Origin: an uncultured Alphaproteobacteria bacterium
GTDB taxonomy: Bacteria; Pseudomonadota; Alphaproteobacteria; RF32; CAG-239
Assembly (NCBI GenBank): GCA_944391395.1
Contig: CALXTI010000004.1
Coordinates: forward strand, 20,567 to 84,566
Direction of reading: 5' to 3'
Length of the DNA stretch: 64,000 nt
The notes beneath the pieces were generated by a model, which was not told the DNA's origin, ran no database searches, and saw only the letters and a list, made by a program, of their open reading frames with translations. Both the position numbers and the translations under genes were made by a program. Below, one piece after another: positions 25,695 through 34,558 of this stretch. Position 1 is the stretch's first letter. Each line of letters opens with the position of its first letter.

Positions 25695-26584
25695 ATGCCC
25701 GAAGTATCAGTGATTATTCCGGTTTATAACGGTGAAAAATATCTTAAAGAATGTTTGGACAGTGTTCTGGCGCAAACAATGTCTGACATTGAGGCCATAT
25801 GCATCAATGACGGTTCAACTGATGATAGCTTAAAAATTTTGCAAGAATATCAAAATAAAGACCGCAGAATAAAAATCATAAACCAATCCAATCAAGGTCA
25901 GGCTGTTGCCCGCAATCGTGCATTTGCCGCGGCGGAAGGAAGATACATCGGTTATGTGGATTGCGACGACTGGATTCCGAAAGATTTTTATGAGAAACTA
26001 TACAATGCGGCGGAAAAAACGGATGCCGACATTGCCGGTTGTAATATTGTTTCGGTAAAAGAAAATGAAACAAAGCATATGCTGAAGCTGAAAAAACAAA
26101 AAGTTTATCAAACCACGCCGGATAAATATAAAGCTTTTAACGTACCGAAGTTAAATTATATTTGGAACAAAATTTATATATTTGGAACAAAATTTATCGT
26201 CGGGATTTTATGCAAAAACACCATATATTTTTTCCCGAAGGAATGTTTTTTGAAGATATCTTATTTACACATCAGGCTTTAGATTGTTGTGCCAAAGCTG
26301 TCACGGTTCCCGACACCGTTTATTTTTACCGCCAAAATCCAGATTCGACGGTTAACACGATGAACGAAACAAAAGAACGCCAGTTCAAACAAGCGCTTAT
26401 TGATGCGCAAAATTATGTTTGTGAAAAACAAATTAAAATCGATTTAAGCAAATATCCCCGCATAAGCAAACGGCGGATAAAGTTTTTGGGCATAAATATC
26501 GGCAAAGTGCAAGAGTGGCGGCATCTGAAAAAATATCATCTTTTCGGCATAAAAGTTTTTCAAAAGCAAAAGCCGCATACTTGA
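25695..26584 (+). pseudogene. Family 2 glycosyltransferase, frameshifted by a 20-base tandem duplication
   Basis: Starts as a clear GT2: MPEVSVIIPVYNGEKYL, then CINDGSTDDSLKIL and the DxD-type YVDCDDWIPKDF near residue 96. After the first NYIWNKIY the frame is shifted by a perfect duplication of 20 bases (26157-26176 and 26177-26196). The reading then runs into junk and stops at 26282. Removing one copy gives one unbroken 289-residue frame continuing as RRDFMQKHHIFFPEGMFFEDILFTH, the normal GT2 C-terminal half, up to 26584. Both halves keep normal coding character, so the break is recent, reversible (phase variation by slippage) or an assembly error. AGAGG precedes ATG 25695. Target sugar unknown. 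Confidence 0.88.
26157..26196. repeat. Perfect 2 x 20-base tandem duplication in the glycosyltransferase gene
   Basis: Two adjacent identical 20-base units starting TATATTTGG and ending AAAATTTA. Twenty is not a multiple of three, so gain or loss of one unit switches the downstream frame. Confidence 0.97.
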
Positions 26585-26635
26585 TATTTTTCTAAAACCG
26601 TCCTACATTTTACTTTGGTAACAAAAGGAGCGGTT

Positions 26636-27079
26636 ATGGACAATCTGCCGTTGTTAAAAGACATACATTTACCTGAAGAGGTGTCGGCTTTTCCGCCTGG
26701 ATACGGCTGGGGAGTGATTGCCGGTGCGTTGGTTTTATTGTACGCCTTTTACCGTTTGTTTCGATATGCAAAAACCAAAAGTAAAAAATACTACGCCTTA
26801 AAACTTTTGCAAAACGCAAAAGCGGACAATTTATCATCGGCGCGGCAGATTTCGGAAATTTTGCGCCGGATTTGCGTTTATAAATATAGAGAGGCTGCTT
26901 CTTTGTTCGGAAAAGAGTGGATAGATTTTTTAAATACCAAAAGCCGCGCTAAAATAACAAAATCCGCTGCCGAATTGCTTGTTTATGCCCCGTATATGCC
27001 TCAATCCGAGCGTTTTAAATCCGAAGATTACCAGCAATTAAAAACTTTTGCCAAAAACTGGATAGGAGAAAATTTATGA
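26636..27079 (+). CDS. DUF4381 membrane protein of a Bat-type operon
   Basis: 147 residues from ATG 26636, which has AAGGAG 6 bases before it (the frame opens at 26615). Short N-terminal segment LPLLKDIHLPEEVSAFPPGYGW, one membrane helix (GVIAGALVLLYAFYRLF), then a cytosolic helical domain with RICVYKY and the family-typical GKEWIDFLN and FKSEDYQQLKTFAKNWI. This is the DUF4381 layout of proteins that accompany von Willebrand factor A (VWA) membrane proteins in MoxR-type operons. It overlaps batA by 4 bases. Precise role unknown. Confidence 0.82.
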   Translation: MDNLPLLKDIHLPEEVSAFPPGYGWGVIAGALVLLYAFYRLFRYAKTKSKKYYALKLLQNAKADNLSSARQISEILRRICVYKYREAASLFGKEWIDFLNTKSRAKITKSAAELLVYAPYMPQSERFKSEDYQQLKTFAKNWIGENL

Positions 27080-28086
27080 TTGTATTTCTCTATCCGTTTA
27101 TGATTGTTTTGCTGTTATTGCCGTTTTTGGTGCGCTATCTGCTGCCGGCGGTACGCGGTATATACGGTGATGCGTTAAGAGTTCCGTTTATAAAAGATTT
27201 TGCACGGATTGAGGCTCTGCAAAAAAACGGAGTTTCATCACCGTCTGTGTCGCCGAAATCAAAAAGCGCCTTTTGGGGTTTGTTTGCCCTCTGGATTTTG
27301 CTTGTTTTGGCGGCAATGCGTCCGCAACAAATCGGTGAGCCGATTCGCTTAAAAAACGACAGTCGAGACATTTTGATGATTTTGGATATTTCCACATCCA
27401 TGCTGGAAACGGATTTTTCTTATCAAGGCAAACGGTTGGATAGATTAACTGCGGTTAAAGCGGTGGCATCCGACTTTATCAAAAAGCGCCCGGCAGATAG
27501 GGTGGGGTTGATTTTGTTTGGCACTAGAGCGTATTTGCAAGTGCCGTTGACCTTTGACAAGTCTTCGCTTGATGAGGTCTTATGGTCCATGGAGGCTGGT
27601 ATGGCGGGAAATTCCACATCCGTCGGTGATGCTTTGGGTTTGGCTCTCAAAAGCTTACGGCAAGAAGAAAAAACGGCTGACAAGCAAAACAAAATCATTA
27701 TTTTATTAACCGACGGCGAAAGCAACGACGGAAGCCTGAGTTTGCCGCAAGCGATAGATTTGGCCGAAAAAGAGGGCGTAAAAGTCTATACCATAGGTGT
27801 TGGCGGCGGCAGTTTTTCGTTGGCTAACGCTTTTTTTGGCATAAAAAATTCGCCGCTTGATGAAGAAAGCTTAAAAACACTGGCAGAAAAAACCAAAGGA
27901 CGATATTTTCGCGCCGATGATTTAAAAGGTTTGGTCGGTGTGTATCAGGCGATTGATCAACTGGAACCCGAAAATCGTGAACAAAATTTTGTTTATCCGC
28001 GGCAGGAGCTTTATTATTGGCCTTTGTTGGCTGCGTTTGTCTTGGCGTCAATGATGGCTTATGCATATAGGAGACGGCGGGCATGA
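27076..28086 (+). CDS. BatA-type von Willebrand factor A membrane protein
   Basis: 336 residues: an N-terminal membrane helix, a VWA domain (~90-290) and a C-terminal helix (YYWPLLAAFVLASMMAYAY). The metal-ion-dependent adhesion site is complete: DISTSMLETD near residue 98 gives D-x-S-x-S, with the later Thr and the LLTDGESNDG Asp also present. It therefore probably binds a divalent metal and a protein ligand. Overlaps DUF4381 upstream and the next VWA gene downstream by 4 bases each. Bat proteins are linked to stress and aerotolerance in Bacteroides and related systems; role here is inferred. Confidence 0.9.
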   Translation: MIVFLYPFMIVLLLLPFLVRYLLPAVRGIYGDALRVPFIKDFARIEALQKNGVSSPSVSPKSKSAFWGLFALWILLVLAAMRPQQIGEPIRLKNDSRDILMILDISTSMLETDFSYQGKRLDRLTAVKAVASDFIKKRPADRVGLILFGTRAYLQVPLTFDKSSLDEVLWSMEAGMAGNSTSVGDALGLALKSLRQEEKTADKQNKIIILLTDGESNDGSLSLPQAIDLAEKEGVKVYTIGVGGGSFSLANAFFGIKNSPLDEESLKTLAEKTKGRYFRADDLKGLVGVYQAIDQLEPENREQNFVYPRQELYYWPLLAAFVLASMMAYAYRRRRA

Positions 28087-29801
28087 ACGATTTTTTTAGT
28101 GAGTTTGTCTTCAATTTTCATTTTTTGCGCCCGTGGCTGTTGCTTTTGCTGCTTGTTCCCGCGACGTTTTATTTTGTTTTATTTAAAAACGACGCCAATT
28201 TAAGCAGTTGGGAAAAAGTCTGCGATAAAAAACTTTTGGACTTTTTGTTGATAAAAGGGGATAACGGCCGCCGCAAATTCAGCGTGTTTTTGATTTATGC
28301 CGGCTTGGTTTTCAGCGTGATTGCCGCCGTCGGTCCGACATGGCAAAAAGAAGAGCAGGCGCTTTTGCTTAATAATAAACCGGTTATGATTTTGCTTAAT
28401 TTATCAACCGATATGCAACAGTCTGATTTATCGCCGAACCGTTTGACCAGAGCCAAGATGGAAATAAAAACCTTGCTGGAGCAAAAAGGTGTGGCGGATG
28501 CCGAAAGCGGCTTGATAGTTTATACCGCGGAGCCGTTTATGATTTCACCGTTGTCAGATGATGCGGGGTTGATTACCAATTTGCTGCCGGCGATAAATTT
28601 TGACATTATGCCGCTAAACGGCGACCGTCCGGACAGAGCCATCAATATGGCGGCAGAAAAAATCAAAGCGGCGGGCTATAATCACGGTGATATTATCTTG
28701 TTTGCCGCCGCGGCCGGAACGGATTTTTCGGCGGCGTTGAAAGCGGCCGAAAAAGCGGCTGCCGCCGGCATACGGGTCAACACGGTCAACGTTTCTGCAA
28801 AATCTTCGACCGGCCTGACCCGGCTGGCTGCTGCTGGACAAGGTGTCGCAAGCACGTTTGCGGATATCGGCAAAATCATGCAACGATTGAACAATCAGGA
28901 TTTGGGCAATAAAAAAGAAAGCGATAACATGTCGGAAAGTTGGCGCGATTTCGGTTATTATCTGCTTTTTGTGCCGCTTTTGTGTTGTCTTTATTTTTTC
29001 CGCCGCGGGTTATGGCTTGTTGTTCTGACAACAATAATAGCAACGCCTGCATCGGCGGGATTTTTCTTCAATGATAATCAGGAGGCGATGAAACTTTATG
29101 AACAAGGGCAATACGCCAAAGCTGCCGAACAATTTAAGCATGAGCAATGGAAAGCTTCTTCATGGTATCGTGCCGGTGATTATGTTCGTGCCGCCGATTC
29201 TTTTTCCAAGGCCAAAGACACCGAAAGTTTGTATAATTACGGCAATGCTTTGGCCAAAAGCGGCAAGATTGAAGAAGCTATAAAACAATACGAGGAAGTC
29301 TTAAAACAAAATCCGCAACATGAAGATGCAAAATATAATTTGGAATATTTAAAACAGCAGCAGCAACAGCAACAAAATCAACAACAGCAACAGAATCAGG
29401 ATAAAGATGAGCAACAGAAACAACAAAACTCTGCTGATAATCAACAACAAAATCAAGACGAGCAACAGAACAATCAACCGCAAACGCCGCAAGAAGATTC
29501 TTCTTCCGAAAATCAACAACAAAAGCAACAAGCTCAATCTTCGGTAAATTCCGAAGAAACCGAAGATAAAAATCAAAACGAAGATTCCGACACGCCGCAG
29601 CAAAACAAGCAAAATCCTTCTCAAACGGCGGAAGAGCAGCGCCAACAAACCGCGCCGGCCAAAGAGGGGGAGAAAGATGAAAAATATGACGAGGAAGCAC
29701 AGGCACGCGCTCAACAATTCCGAGAAATTCCCGAAGATAAAGGCGGACTTTTACGGGCTTTTATTTACAAAGAATACATAAAGAACAGGTATGGAGATTA
29801 A
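28083..29801 (+). CDS. BatB/BatC fusion: VWA-like membrane protein with TPR and Gln-rich tail
   Basis: 572 residues. Two N-terminal helices, a VWA-like domain (~95-270), a third helix pair (~280-325), then TPR repeats (~335-420, QYAKAAEQFKHEQW and NYGNALAKSGKIEEAIKQYEEVL). A Gln/Asn/Glu-rich low-complexity tail (~425-545) and a short ordered end follow. The adhesion site is degraded: where BatA has DISTSM this has NLSTDM, so the first metal Asp is Asn and the second Ser is Asp. I infer a non-metal-binding, scaffold-like VWA. BatB and BatC are separate genes in Bacteroides. Coupled by a 4-base overlap to batA, and one base ahead of batD. Confidence 0.88.
   Translation: MNDFFSEFVFNFHFLRPWLLLLLLVPATFYFVLFKNDANLSSWEKVCDKKLLDFLLIKGDNGRRKFSVFLIYAGLVFSVIAAVGPTWQKEEQALLLNNKPVMILLNLSTDMQQSDLSPNRLTRAKMEIKTLLEQKGVADAESGLIVYTAEPFMISPLSDDAGLITNLLPAINFDIMPLNGDRPDRAINMAAEKIKAAGYNHGDIILFAAAAGTDFSAALKAAEKAAAAGIRVNTVNVSAKSSTGLTRLAAAGQGVASTFADIGKIMQRLNNQDLGNKKESDNMSESWRDFGYYLLFVPLLCCLYFFRRGLWLVVLTTIIATPASAGFFFNDNQEAMKLYEQGQYAKAAEQFKHEQWKASSWYRAGDYVRAADSFSKAKDTESLYNYGNALAKSGKIEEAIKQYEEVLKQNPQHEDAKYNLEYLKQQQQQQQNQQQQQNQDKDEQQKQQNSADNQQQNQDEQQNNQPQTPQEDSSSENQQQKQQAQSSVNSEETEDKNQNEDSDTPQQNKQNPSQTAEEQRQQTAPAKEGEKDEKYDEEAQARAQQFREIPEDKGGLLRAFIYKEYIKNRYGD
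29350..29640 (+). repeat. CAA/CAG-rich low-complexity tract coding the Gln-rich tail
   Basis: Dense runs of CAG and CAA triplets, strongest at 29353-29400. They encode Gln stretches broken by Asn, Asp and Glu. Triplet phase is kept throughout, so the tract changes length without breaking the frame. Confidence 0.85.
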
Positions 29802-29802
29802 A

Positions 29803-31614
29803 ATGCACAAGAAATTTATTTTAGCTTTTATCTTTATAATGTTAACGAGCATGAACGCCCATGCCGCAACATTGTCGGTATCGGTTGATAAAACGACGAT
29901 ACCGTTGGGAGAAGCTTTTACTTTGGTCATAAACGCCGATGAAAATCTTAACGAAAGTCCGGATTTAAGTGTTTTGCGGAAAGATTTTAAGGTTTATTCC
30001 ACATCCGTTTCCCGCCAAAATTATATTATCAACGGCCAAAGCGAAGCTTCCGTTACTTGGAAAATCGGTCTTGTGGCGTTAAATGAAGGCAGTCAGGAAA
30101 TTCCGGCTATTTCGGTTGGTAAAGATAAAACACCGGCGGTAAAAATCAATGTTGTCGGTGCCTCAACGGCAACGTCTGATAATTCGGATTCGGCATCGGC
30201 GCCTGCCATGCAAAATGAACAGGTTGCGACATCGGCCAAATATGGCATCAGAGCCTTTATTGAAAACAATGAAAAACCGCATTATGTTCAGCAACAAATA
30301 ACTTATAACGTGGTCATAAGCGATGACGGAAGTTTAGCCGGTGGCGAACCGGTTTTTGATGCAAACGCCGTGGGTGATTGGATAATCAAAAGTCTTGACC
30401 GTCCGCAAACCGTTATGAAAACGGCGAATGGCAAAAAGGTAAGAGAAACAACATTTAAATATGCTTTGTTTGCGCAAAAAAGCGGCGATTTGATGATACC
30501 GCAAGTGTGGTTTAACGGTTACACGCTCCAACCGGAAAGCTCTGACGATATTGACGCTTTCAGCCAGGATATTTTTAATTTTACTATAAAAATGCCGTCT
30601 TTGTTTAATATCGAAAAACCGGTATCTCTCCGGGCGCCTGCCAAAGAAATTAATATTCTGCCGGTGCCGGAAAATTATCCCGACAAATGGTGGCTTCCGG
30701 CTGAAAAAGTGGTTTTAAGCGCCAAATGGCCGGACGGGATGCCGCAATTTAAGGCCGGAGAAGCTTTTCGGCGGGAAATAACTTTACAGGTTATCGGGGT
30801 AACGGAAAATCAACTGCCGGACATTAATCTTCCGCAAACGACGGATTTTCGCCAATATCCGGAAAAGCCGACGCGCCGTTCAGGTGTGATAAAAAACAAA
30901 TTTGCCGCGGAAGAAAAAATCATTAACGTTTACATTCCTGAAAAAAGCGGTCGCTTAACCTTGCCGGAAATAACGGTGAACTGGTATAATACGCAAACCG
31001 GAACATTTGAAAAAGCAGTTGTTCCGGCCGAAAAAATCAACGTTGCCGACAATCCGCAAATGACCGTTTTGACTGATGAGGCAAACAATACCGCCGTTGC
31101 CGTTTCTGACAACGCAACGTTTGAGCCCGAAAAAAACACGCCTGAAAAGATTATACCGTCGGTTGTTTCCGAAGAAAGTTCTCTTACTCCGGGGTCGAAC
31201 GGATTTTTTTATTTAATTTTGTTTACGGTTTTTGCCATTGGTATATTTATCGGTTGGATATTGTTTCATCGGCGCGATAAAGGCGGCAAGCCGCAATGCG
31301 AAATGCGTCAATTTCCGGATTTTTTGATAAAAAAGGCTTATCAAGACGATTTTCGAGCTTTGCGCGACGGTTTGGTTGCTTGGGCAATAGGTTTTTATCC
31401 GGAACATCGGATAAACAATTTAAAAGATGTGGCTTTAGCCGCAAATAATCCGCAATTTTCCGCGCAGATAGACATTATTTTGGCCAAACTTTACAATCCG
31501 CAGGATGAATCTTTATGGAATCCGAAAATTTTTAGCGATATTTTAAAAGATTTGATAAAAAATAAAAATAGAACTGCAAAGGAAAATCCGCCGCTGCCGC
31601 CCTTGTACGGTTAA
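29803..31614 (+). CDS. BatD-type secreted/membrane protein (oxygen tolerance family)
   Basis: 603 residues from ATG 29803, the start that places a clean signal peptide first (HKKFILAFIFIMLTSMNAHA). The bulk is periplasmic beta-rich BatD repeats (LSVSVDKTTIPLGEAFTLVI, later FRREITLQVIGVTE). A membrane helix follows near 470-490 (FFYLILFTVFAIGIFIGWILF), then a cytosolic C-terminal helical domain of about 110 residues (FRALRDGLVAWA). It closes the operon DUF4381-BatA-BatB/C-BatD. MoxR ATPase and DUF58, the usual first members, are not in the window. Confidence 0.86.
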   Translation: MHKKFILAFIFIMLTSMNAHAATLSVSVDKTTIPLGEAFTLVINADENLNESPDLSVLRKDFKVYSTSVSRQNYIINGQSEASVTWKIGLVALNEGSQEIPAISVGKDKTPAVKINVVGASTATSDNSDSASAPAMQNEQVATSAKYGIRAFIENNEKPHYVQQQITYNVVISDDGSLAGGEPVFDANAVGDWIIKSLDRPQTVMKTANGKKVRETTFKYALFAQKSGDLMIPQVWFNGYTLQPESSDDIDAFSQDIFNFTIKMPSLFNIEKPVSLRAPAKEINILPVPENYPDKWWLPAEKVVLSAKWPDGMPQFKAGEAFRREITLQVIGVTENQLPDINLPQTTDFRQYPEKPTRRSGVIKNKFAAEEKIINVYIPEKSGRLTLPEITVNWYNTQTGTFEKAVVPAEKINVADNPQMTVLTDEANNTAVAVSDNATFEPEKNTPEKIIPSVVSEESSLTPGSNGFFYLILFTVFAIGIFIGWILFHRRDKGGKPQCEMRQFPDFLIKKAYQDDFRALRDGLVAWAIGFYPEHRINNLKDVALAANNPQFSAQIDIILAKLYNPQDESLWNPKIFSDILKDLIKNKNRTAKENPPLPPLYG

Positions 31615-31702
31615 AAGCGCCAAAAAAAGCCCTTGCAGGAAAATATTGCAATATTGATTTTTATGTGTTCTAATTGAACCGACAACAACATAAGGATATG
31701 CC

Positions 31703-32767
31703 ATGTTTTTCTTGAAGAAAGTGTTTTTGGGCTTAGGGCTGTTAGGTGTTATTTATCTTGGTAGTTCCGGTACGCAAAGCAATAGTTTGTTTATGCAAGG
31801 AATGGGATTTGTCGGCCTGCTGATTGGCTTGATAATTTTATATGTCTTTGGCCGAATGGTTTGGAAAGGCTTGGGCTGTTTGCCGTCATTTTTAATTTTA
31901 GCCGCGGTGGTTTTGTTTATGATGTATGCACTCGGCATGTTTAACAACGGTTTAAGCGGCATCGGACAACACGTCATGCAGTTTGTCGGTTATGATTCGG
32001 CAGAGCAGCAAACAACATCTTCGGACGCGGCGTTGTTGCCTGAAATGCCGGAACAAGAGTTTTCCGAAGAATTTTCCGCGCCGGAAAAAATGCCAAAACC
32101 GGAAGAAGATACGGATGATGCGGATTCAATCGAAGGTGCAAGTGCCGATTTGTTCGGCGGCGCTCCGAGCGAGGTCTCCGAACCGGAAGAAAAACCGGCA
32201 AAAGAAAAACCCGGAATGGTGGAAAATATGTTTTCTGCCATTATGGGCGGCACAAAAGAAAAAGAACAACCCAAACCTTTTAATCCGAATGATTATCCGG
32301 TTATATACGGTTCTGCCCGCGTTATCAACGGTGATACGTTGGAAATATACGGTAAATATTTTCAACTGTTCGGTGTTGATGCGCCGGAATCAAATCAAAC
32401 CTGTGCCAACCGACAAGGGCGGTCATACAACTGTGGTCGGGAAGCGGCGATGTGGCTGAAAAACTGGATTGGCAACGGCGAATTGGAATGCCATGTTTTG
32501 CAGCAAGATACCAAAGGCAACATGGTCGGCACTTGTTCTTACGGACCATATGATTTGGGCGCGGCGTTGGTCAATGCCGGATGGGCGGTGGCCTACACCA
32601 AATATACGGACATTTATTATCCTTATGAAATACAGGCACAGCAAAATCGCCGCGGTTTGTGGCAGGGAACGTTTTACAAACCGTGGGATTGGCGCAAATT
32701 GCAGTCCAGGAAAGCAAAAATCAAAGTTATTCGTCCGAAAGAGCGCAAAAAAACGATTTTCAACTAA
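31703..32767 (+). CDS. Membrane-anchored thermonuclease (SNase) homologue
   Basis: 354 residues: two N-terminal membrane helices (KVFLGLGLLGVIYLG; MGFVGLLIGLIILYVFGRMV) and a third near 50-75, an acidic Pro/Glu linker (~95-195), then a staphylococcal nuclease domain (~195-345). The SNase core is visible: ARVINGDTLEIYGKYFQLFGVDAPE with the DAPE metal motif, the GREAAMWLKNWI helix, TKGNMVGTCSY and the closing AQQNRRGLWQGTF. The usual catalytic Arg before the Asp is not obvious, so activity should not be assumed. Four Cys in the domain may form disulfides, suggesting a periplasmic side. AAGGAT precedes the ATG. Confidence 0.82.
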   Translation: MFFLKKVFLGLGLLGVIYLGSSGTQSNSLFMQGMGFVGLLIGLIILYVFGRMVWKGLGCLPSFLILAAVVLFMMYALGMFNNGLSGIGQHVMQFVGYDSAEQQTTSSDAALLPEMPEQEFSEEFSAPEKMPKPEEDTDDADSIEGASADLFGGAPSEVSEPEEKPAKEKPGMVENMFSAIMGGTKEKEQPKPFNPNDYPVIYGSARVINGDTLEIYGKYFQLFGVDAPESNQTCANRQGRSYNCGREAAMWLKNWIGNGELECHVLQQDTKGNMVGTCSYGPYDLGAALVNAGWAVAYTKYTDIYYPYEIQAQQNRRGLWQGTFYKPWDWRKLQSRKAKIKVIRPKERKKTIFN

Positions 32768-32797
32768 GAACACGCGTTCTGGAAAGTGCAGCCGAAC

Positions 32798-33280
32798 ATG
32801 AAGTACATATACAACTGTAAAACGGAAGAAGAAACAAAAAAACTTGCGGCGGCATTATCGCAAATAACCGAAAAGGGTGATGTGTGGGCTTTGTTCGGCA
32901 CTTTGGGCATGGGGAAAAGTGTTTTTGCCCGAGCTTTTATAAAAGCTTTAACCGGCGCTGCGGAAGTTCCCAGTCCGACGTTTACTTTGGTGCAAACATA
33001 TTCTGCGCCTGATTTTGATATTTTTCATTATGATCTTTATCGTTTGAAATCGCCCGAAGAAATTTGGGAGTTAAATATTGAAGAGGCTATGTATAACAAT
33101 GTTTGCCTGATTGAATGGCCGGAAAAAATGGGAGCGTATCTGCCAAGAAATGTTTTTCGGATAAATATAAAACAAGATAAAAACAACGGTCGTTTGGTTG
33201 AAATTATCGTTGGTGCGGAAGACAAAATCAGGCGGATTGCCCGGTGCGGGAGAAAACCGGATGAGCAAAGCGCAAACTGA
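32798..33280 (+). CDS. tsaE: t6A synthesis ATPase TsaE
   Basis: Small ATPase that drives the TsaB-TsaD complex in tRNA t6A37 synthesis. 160 residues from ATG 32798 (frame opens at GTG 32786). The P-loop ALFGTLGMGKSVFARAF is near residue 33, with switch region PSPTFTLVQTY near 60 and FHYDLYRL near 76. The LIEWPEKMGAYLP stretch near 108, which carries the conserved Trp, completes the family pattern. Its 3' end overlaps hprK by 20 bases. tsaD is 9 kb away in the same orientation. Confidence 0.94.
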   Translation: MKYIYNCKTEEETKKLAAALSQITEKGDVWALFGTLGMGKSVFARAFIKALTGAAEVPSPTFTLVQTYSAPDFDIFHYDLYRLKSPEEIWELNIEEAMYNNVCLIEWPEKMGAYLPRNVFRINIKQDKNNGRLVEIIVGAEDKIRRIARCGRKPDEQSAN

Positions 33281-33713
33281 ACGTTTTTTTAAGAACATTC
33301 ACGCAACCTGCGTTTGTTGGCAAAACAAAGGTGTTTTGTTGTTGGGCAAAAGCGGCGGCGGTAAATCCGATTTGGCTTTACGATTGATAGAAAATAAAAA
33401 TGCAATTTTGGTCGCCGACGACCGAGTCGATTTGTTCACGGACGGAAAAACAGTTTCAGCATCTGCACCGAAAGTTTTGCAAGGTCTTATGGAAGTAAGA
33501 GGCATCGGTATCATTAAAAAAGAGTTTATGGCTAAAACCACAATAGATTTGGTCGTTGAACTGGCGGAAAATCCGGTCGATATTGAACGTATGCCGCCGG
33601 AAGAAAGATTTTGGGAAATTTCGGGGCAAAAAATACCGTTTTTTTCCGTATATCCTTTTGAATGTTCGGCGCCAGACAAGGTTGTTATAAAATTAAAAGC
33701 CCTGCTTGATTAA
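33261..33713 (+). CDS. hprK: Short alphaproteobacterial HPr kinase/phosphorylase
   Basis: 150 residues: only the C-terminal catalytic domain of HprK, as is normal in Alphaproteobacteria, lacking the N-terminal domain of Firmicute enzymes. The P-loop LLGKSGGGKSDLALRLI is near residue 27. VADDRVDLF and the HprK signature LMEVRGIGIIKKEF near 74 follow. In relatives it phosphorylates the PTS carrier HPr and sits beside a sensor kinase and EIIA/HPr genes; none of these is here, and tsaE and mlaE flank it instead. ATG 33261 has GGGAG 10 bases upstream; the longer frame from 33198 would run inside tsaE. Confidence 0.87.
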   Translation: MSKAQTERFFKNIHATCVCWQNKGVLLLGKSGGGKSDLALRLIENKNAILVADDRVDLFTDGKTVSASAPKVLQGLMEVRGIGIIKKEFMAKTTIDLVVELAENPVDIERMPPEERFWEISGQKIPFFSVYPFECSAPDKVVIKLKALLD

Positions 33714-33751
33714 TATGAAAAATTGCATAGTATGAAAAAAAGGATGTCATC

Positions 33752-34543
33752 ATGCAAAAAAAACGAGTTGAACATTTTTTAAGAACGCTGGGCAAACCGT
33801 TGGTAAAATTTATCATCGGTCTTGGCGAGCTGTCATCATTTGTCATAAAAGCGCTGTATCATTGCTTTACACCGCCGTATTATCCCAAAATTTTTATCCG
33901 CCAGCTTTTGGACATGGGTTTTTATTCTTTGCCGGTCGTTGGTTTGACGACGATTTTTGCCGGTATGGTGATAGCTCTGCAAAGTTATGCCGGCTTTGCT
34001 CGTTTTGGTGCGGAGAGCGCGATTGCGACCGTGGTGTTGATTTCCGTAACACGCGAGCTTGCACCGGTTTTGTCGGCGCTGATGGTGGCCGGTCGTATCG
34101 GTGCGGCGATGGCGGCCGAAATCGGTACCATGCGCGTAACCGAACAAATAGATGCGTTGATTACCTTATCAACTAACCCTTTTAAATATTTGGTTGCGCC
34201 GCGTTTGTGGTCGGGTGTGATTGTTTTGCCGCTGTTGGTCTTAATCGGCGATATTATCGGTATTTTCGGCGGATATGTCGTGGGTGTTTACAAACTTGGT
34301 TTTAATCCTGCCAATTACATTAATTCCACTTTGCAAAATATGGAACCGATTGACATTATTTCCGGCCTGACCAAAGCCGCCGTCTTCGGTTTTATTATCG
34401 CTTTGATGGGATGTTATAACGGCTATCGCTCCAAAGGCGGTGCGCAAGGCGTGGGTGAGGCAACGACCAATGCGGTTGTCTCCGCCTCGATTTTGATTTT
34501 AATTTTCAATTATGTTTTAACCGAGGTGTTCTTTTCAAAATAG
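33752..34543 (+). CDS. mlaE: MlaE/YrbE-type lipid ABC transporter permease
   Basis: Inner-membrane permease of the Mla-type system that moves phospholipids between membranes. 263 residues, five to six helices. The family core is clear: GMVIALQSYAGFARFGAE near residue 72, VTRELAPVLSALMVAGRIGAAMAAEIGTM near 95-125, with EQIDAL after it, and the FGFIIALMGCYNGY stretch near 210. AAGGAT precedes the ATG. The ATPase gene follows 15 bases downstream. The substrate-binding MlaD gene that normally comes third is absent; radA is next. Confidence 0.93.
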   Translation: MQKKRVEHFLRTLGKPLVKFIIGLGELSSFVIKALYHCFTPPYYPKIFIRQLLDMGFYSLPVVGLTTIFAGMVIALQSYAGFARFGAESAIATVVLISVTRELAPVLSALMVAGRIGAAMAAEIGTMRVTEQIDALITLSTNPFKYLVAPRLWSGVIVLPLLVLIGDIIGIFGGYVVGVYKLGFNPANYINSTLQNMEPIDIISGLTKAAVFGFIIALMGCYNGYRSKGGAQGVGEATTNAVVSASILILIFNYVLTEVFFSK

Positions 34544-34558
34544 GCGGAGCGTTCGATT

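Noticed and set aside
26162..26584. Second reading frame downstream of the glycosyltransferase as an independent gene
   Set aside because: It lacks its own ribosome site and starts inside the duplicated 20-base unit; it is the continuation of the broken GT2.
29278..29717. Long leucine/valine-rich reading frames on the - strand opposite the Gln-rich tail
   Set aside because: They are the mirror of CAG/CAA repeats; the + strand frame is a clear BatB/C continuation.
31642..31655. Palindrome AATATTGCAATATT before the SNase gene, followed by ATTTTTATG
   Set aside because: Too AT-rich to act as a convincing terminator and no partner regulator; likely chance in an AT-rich gap.
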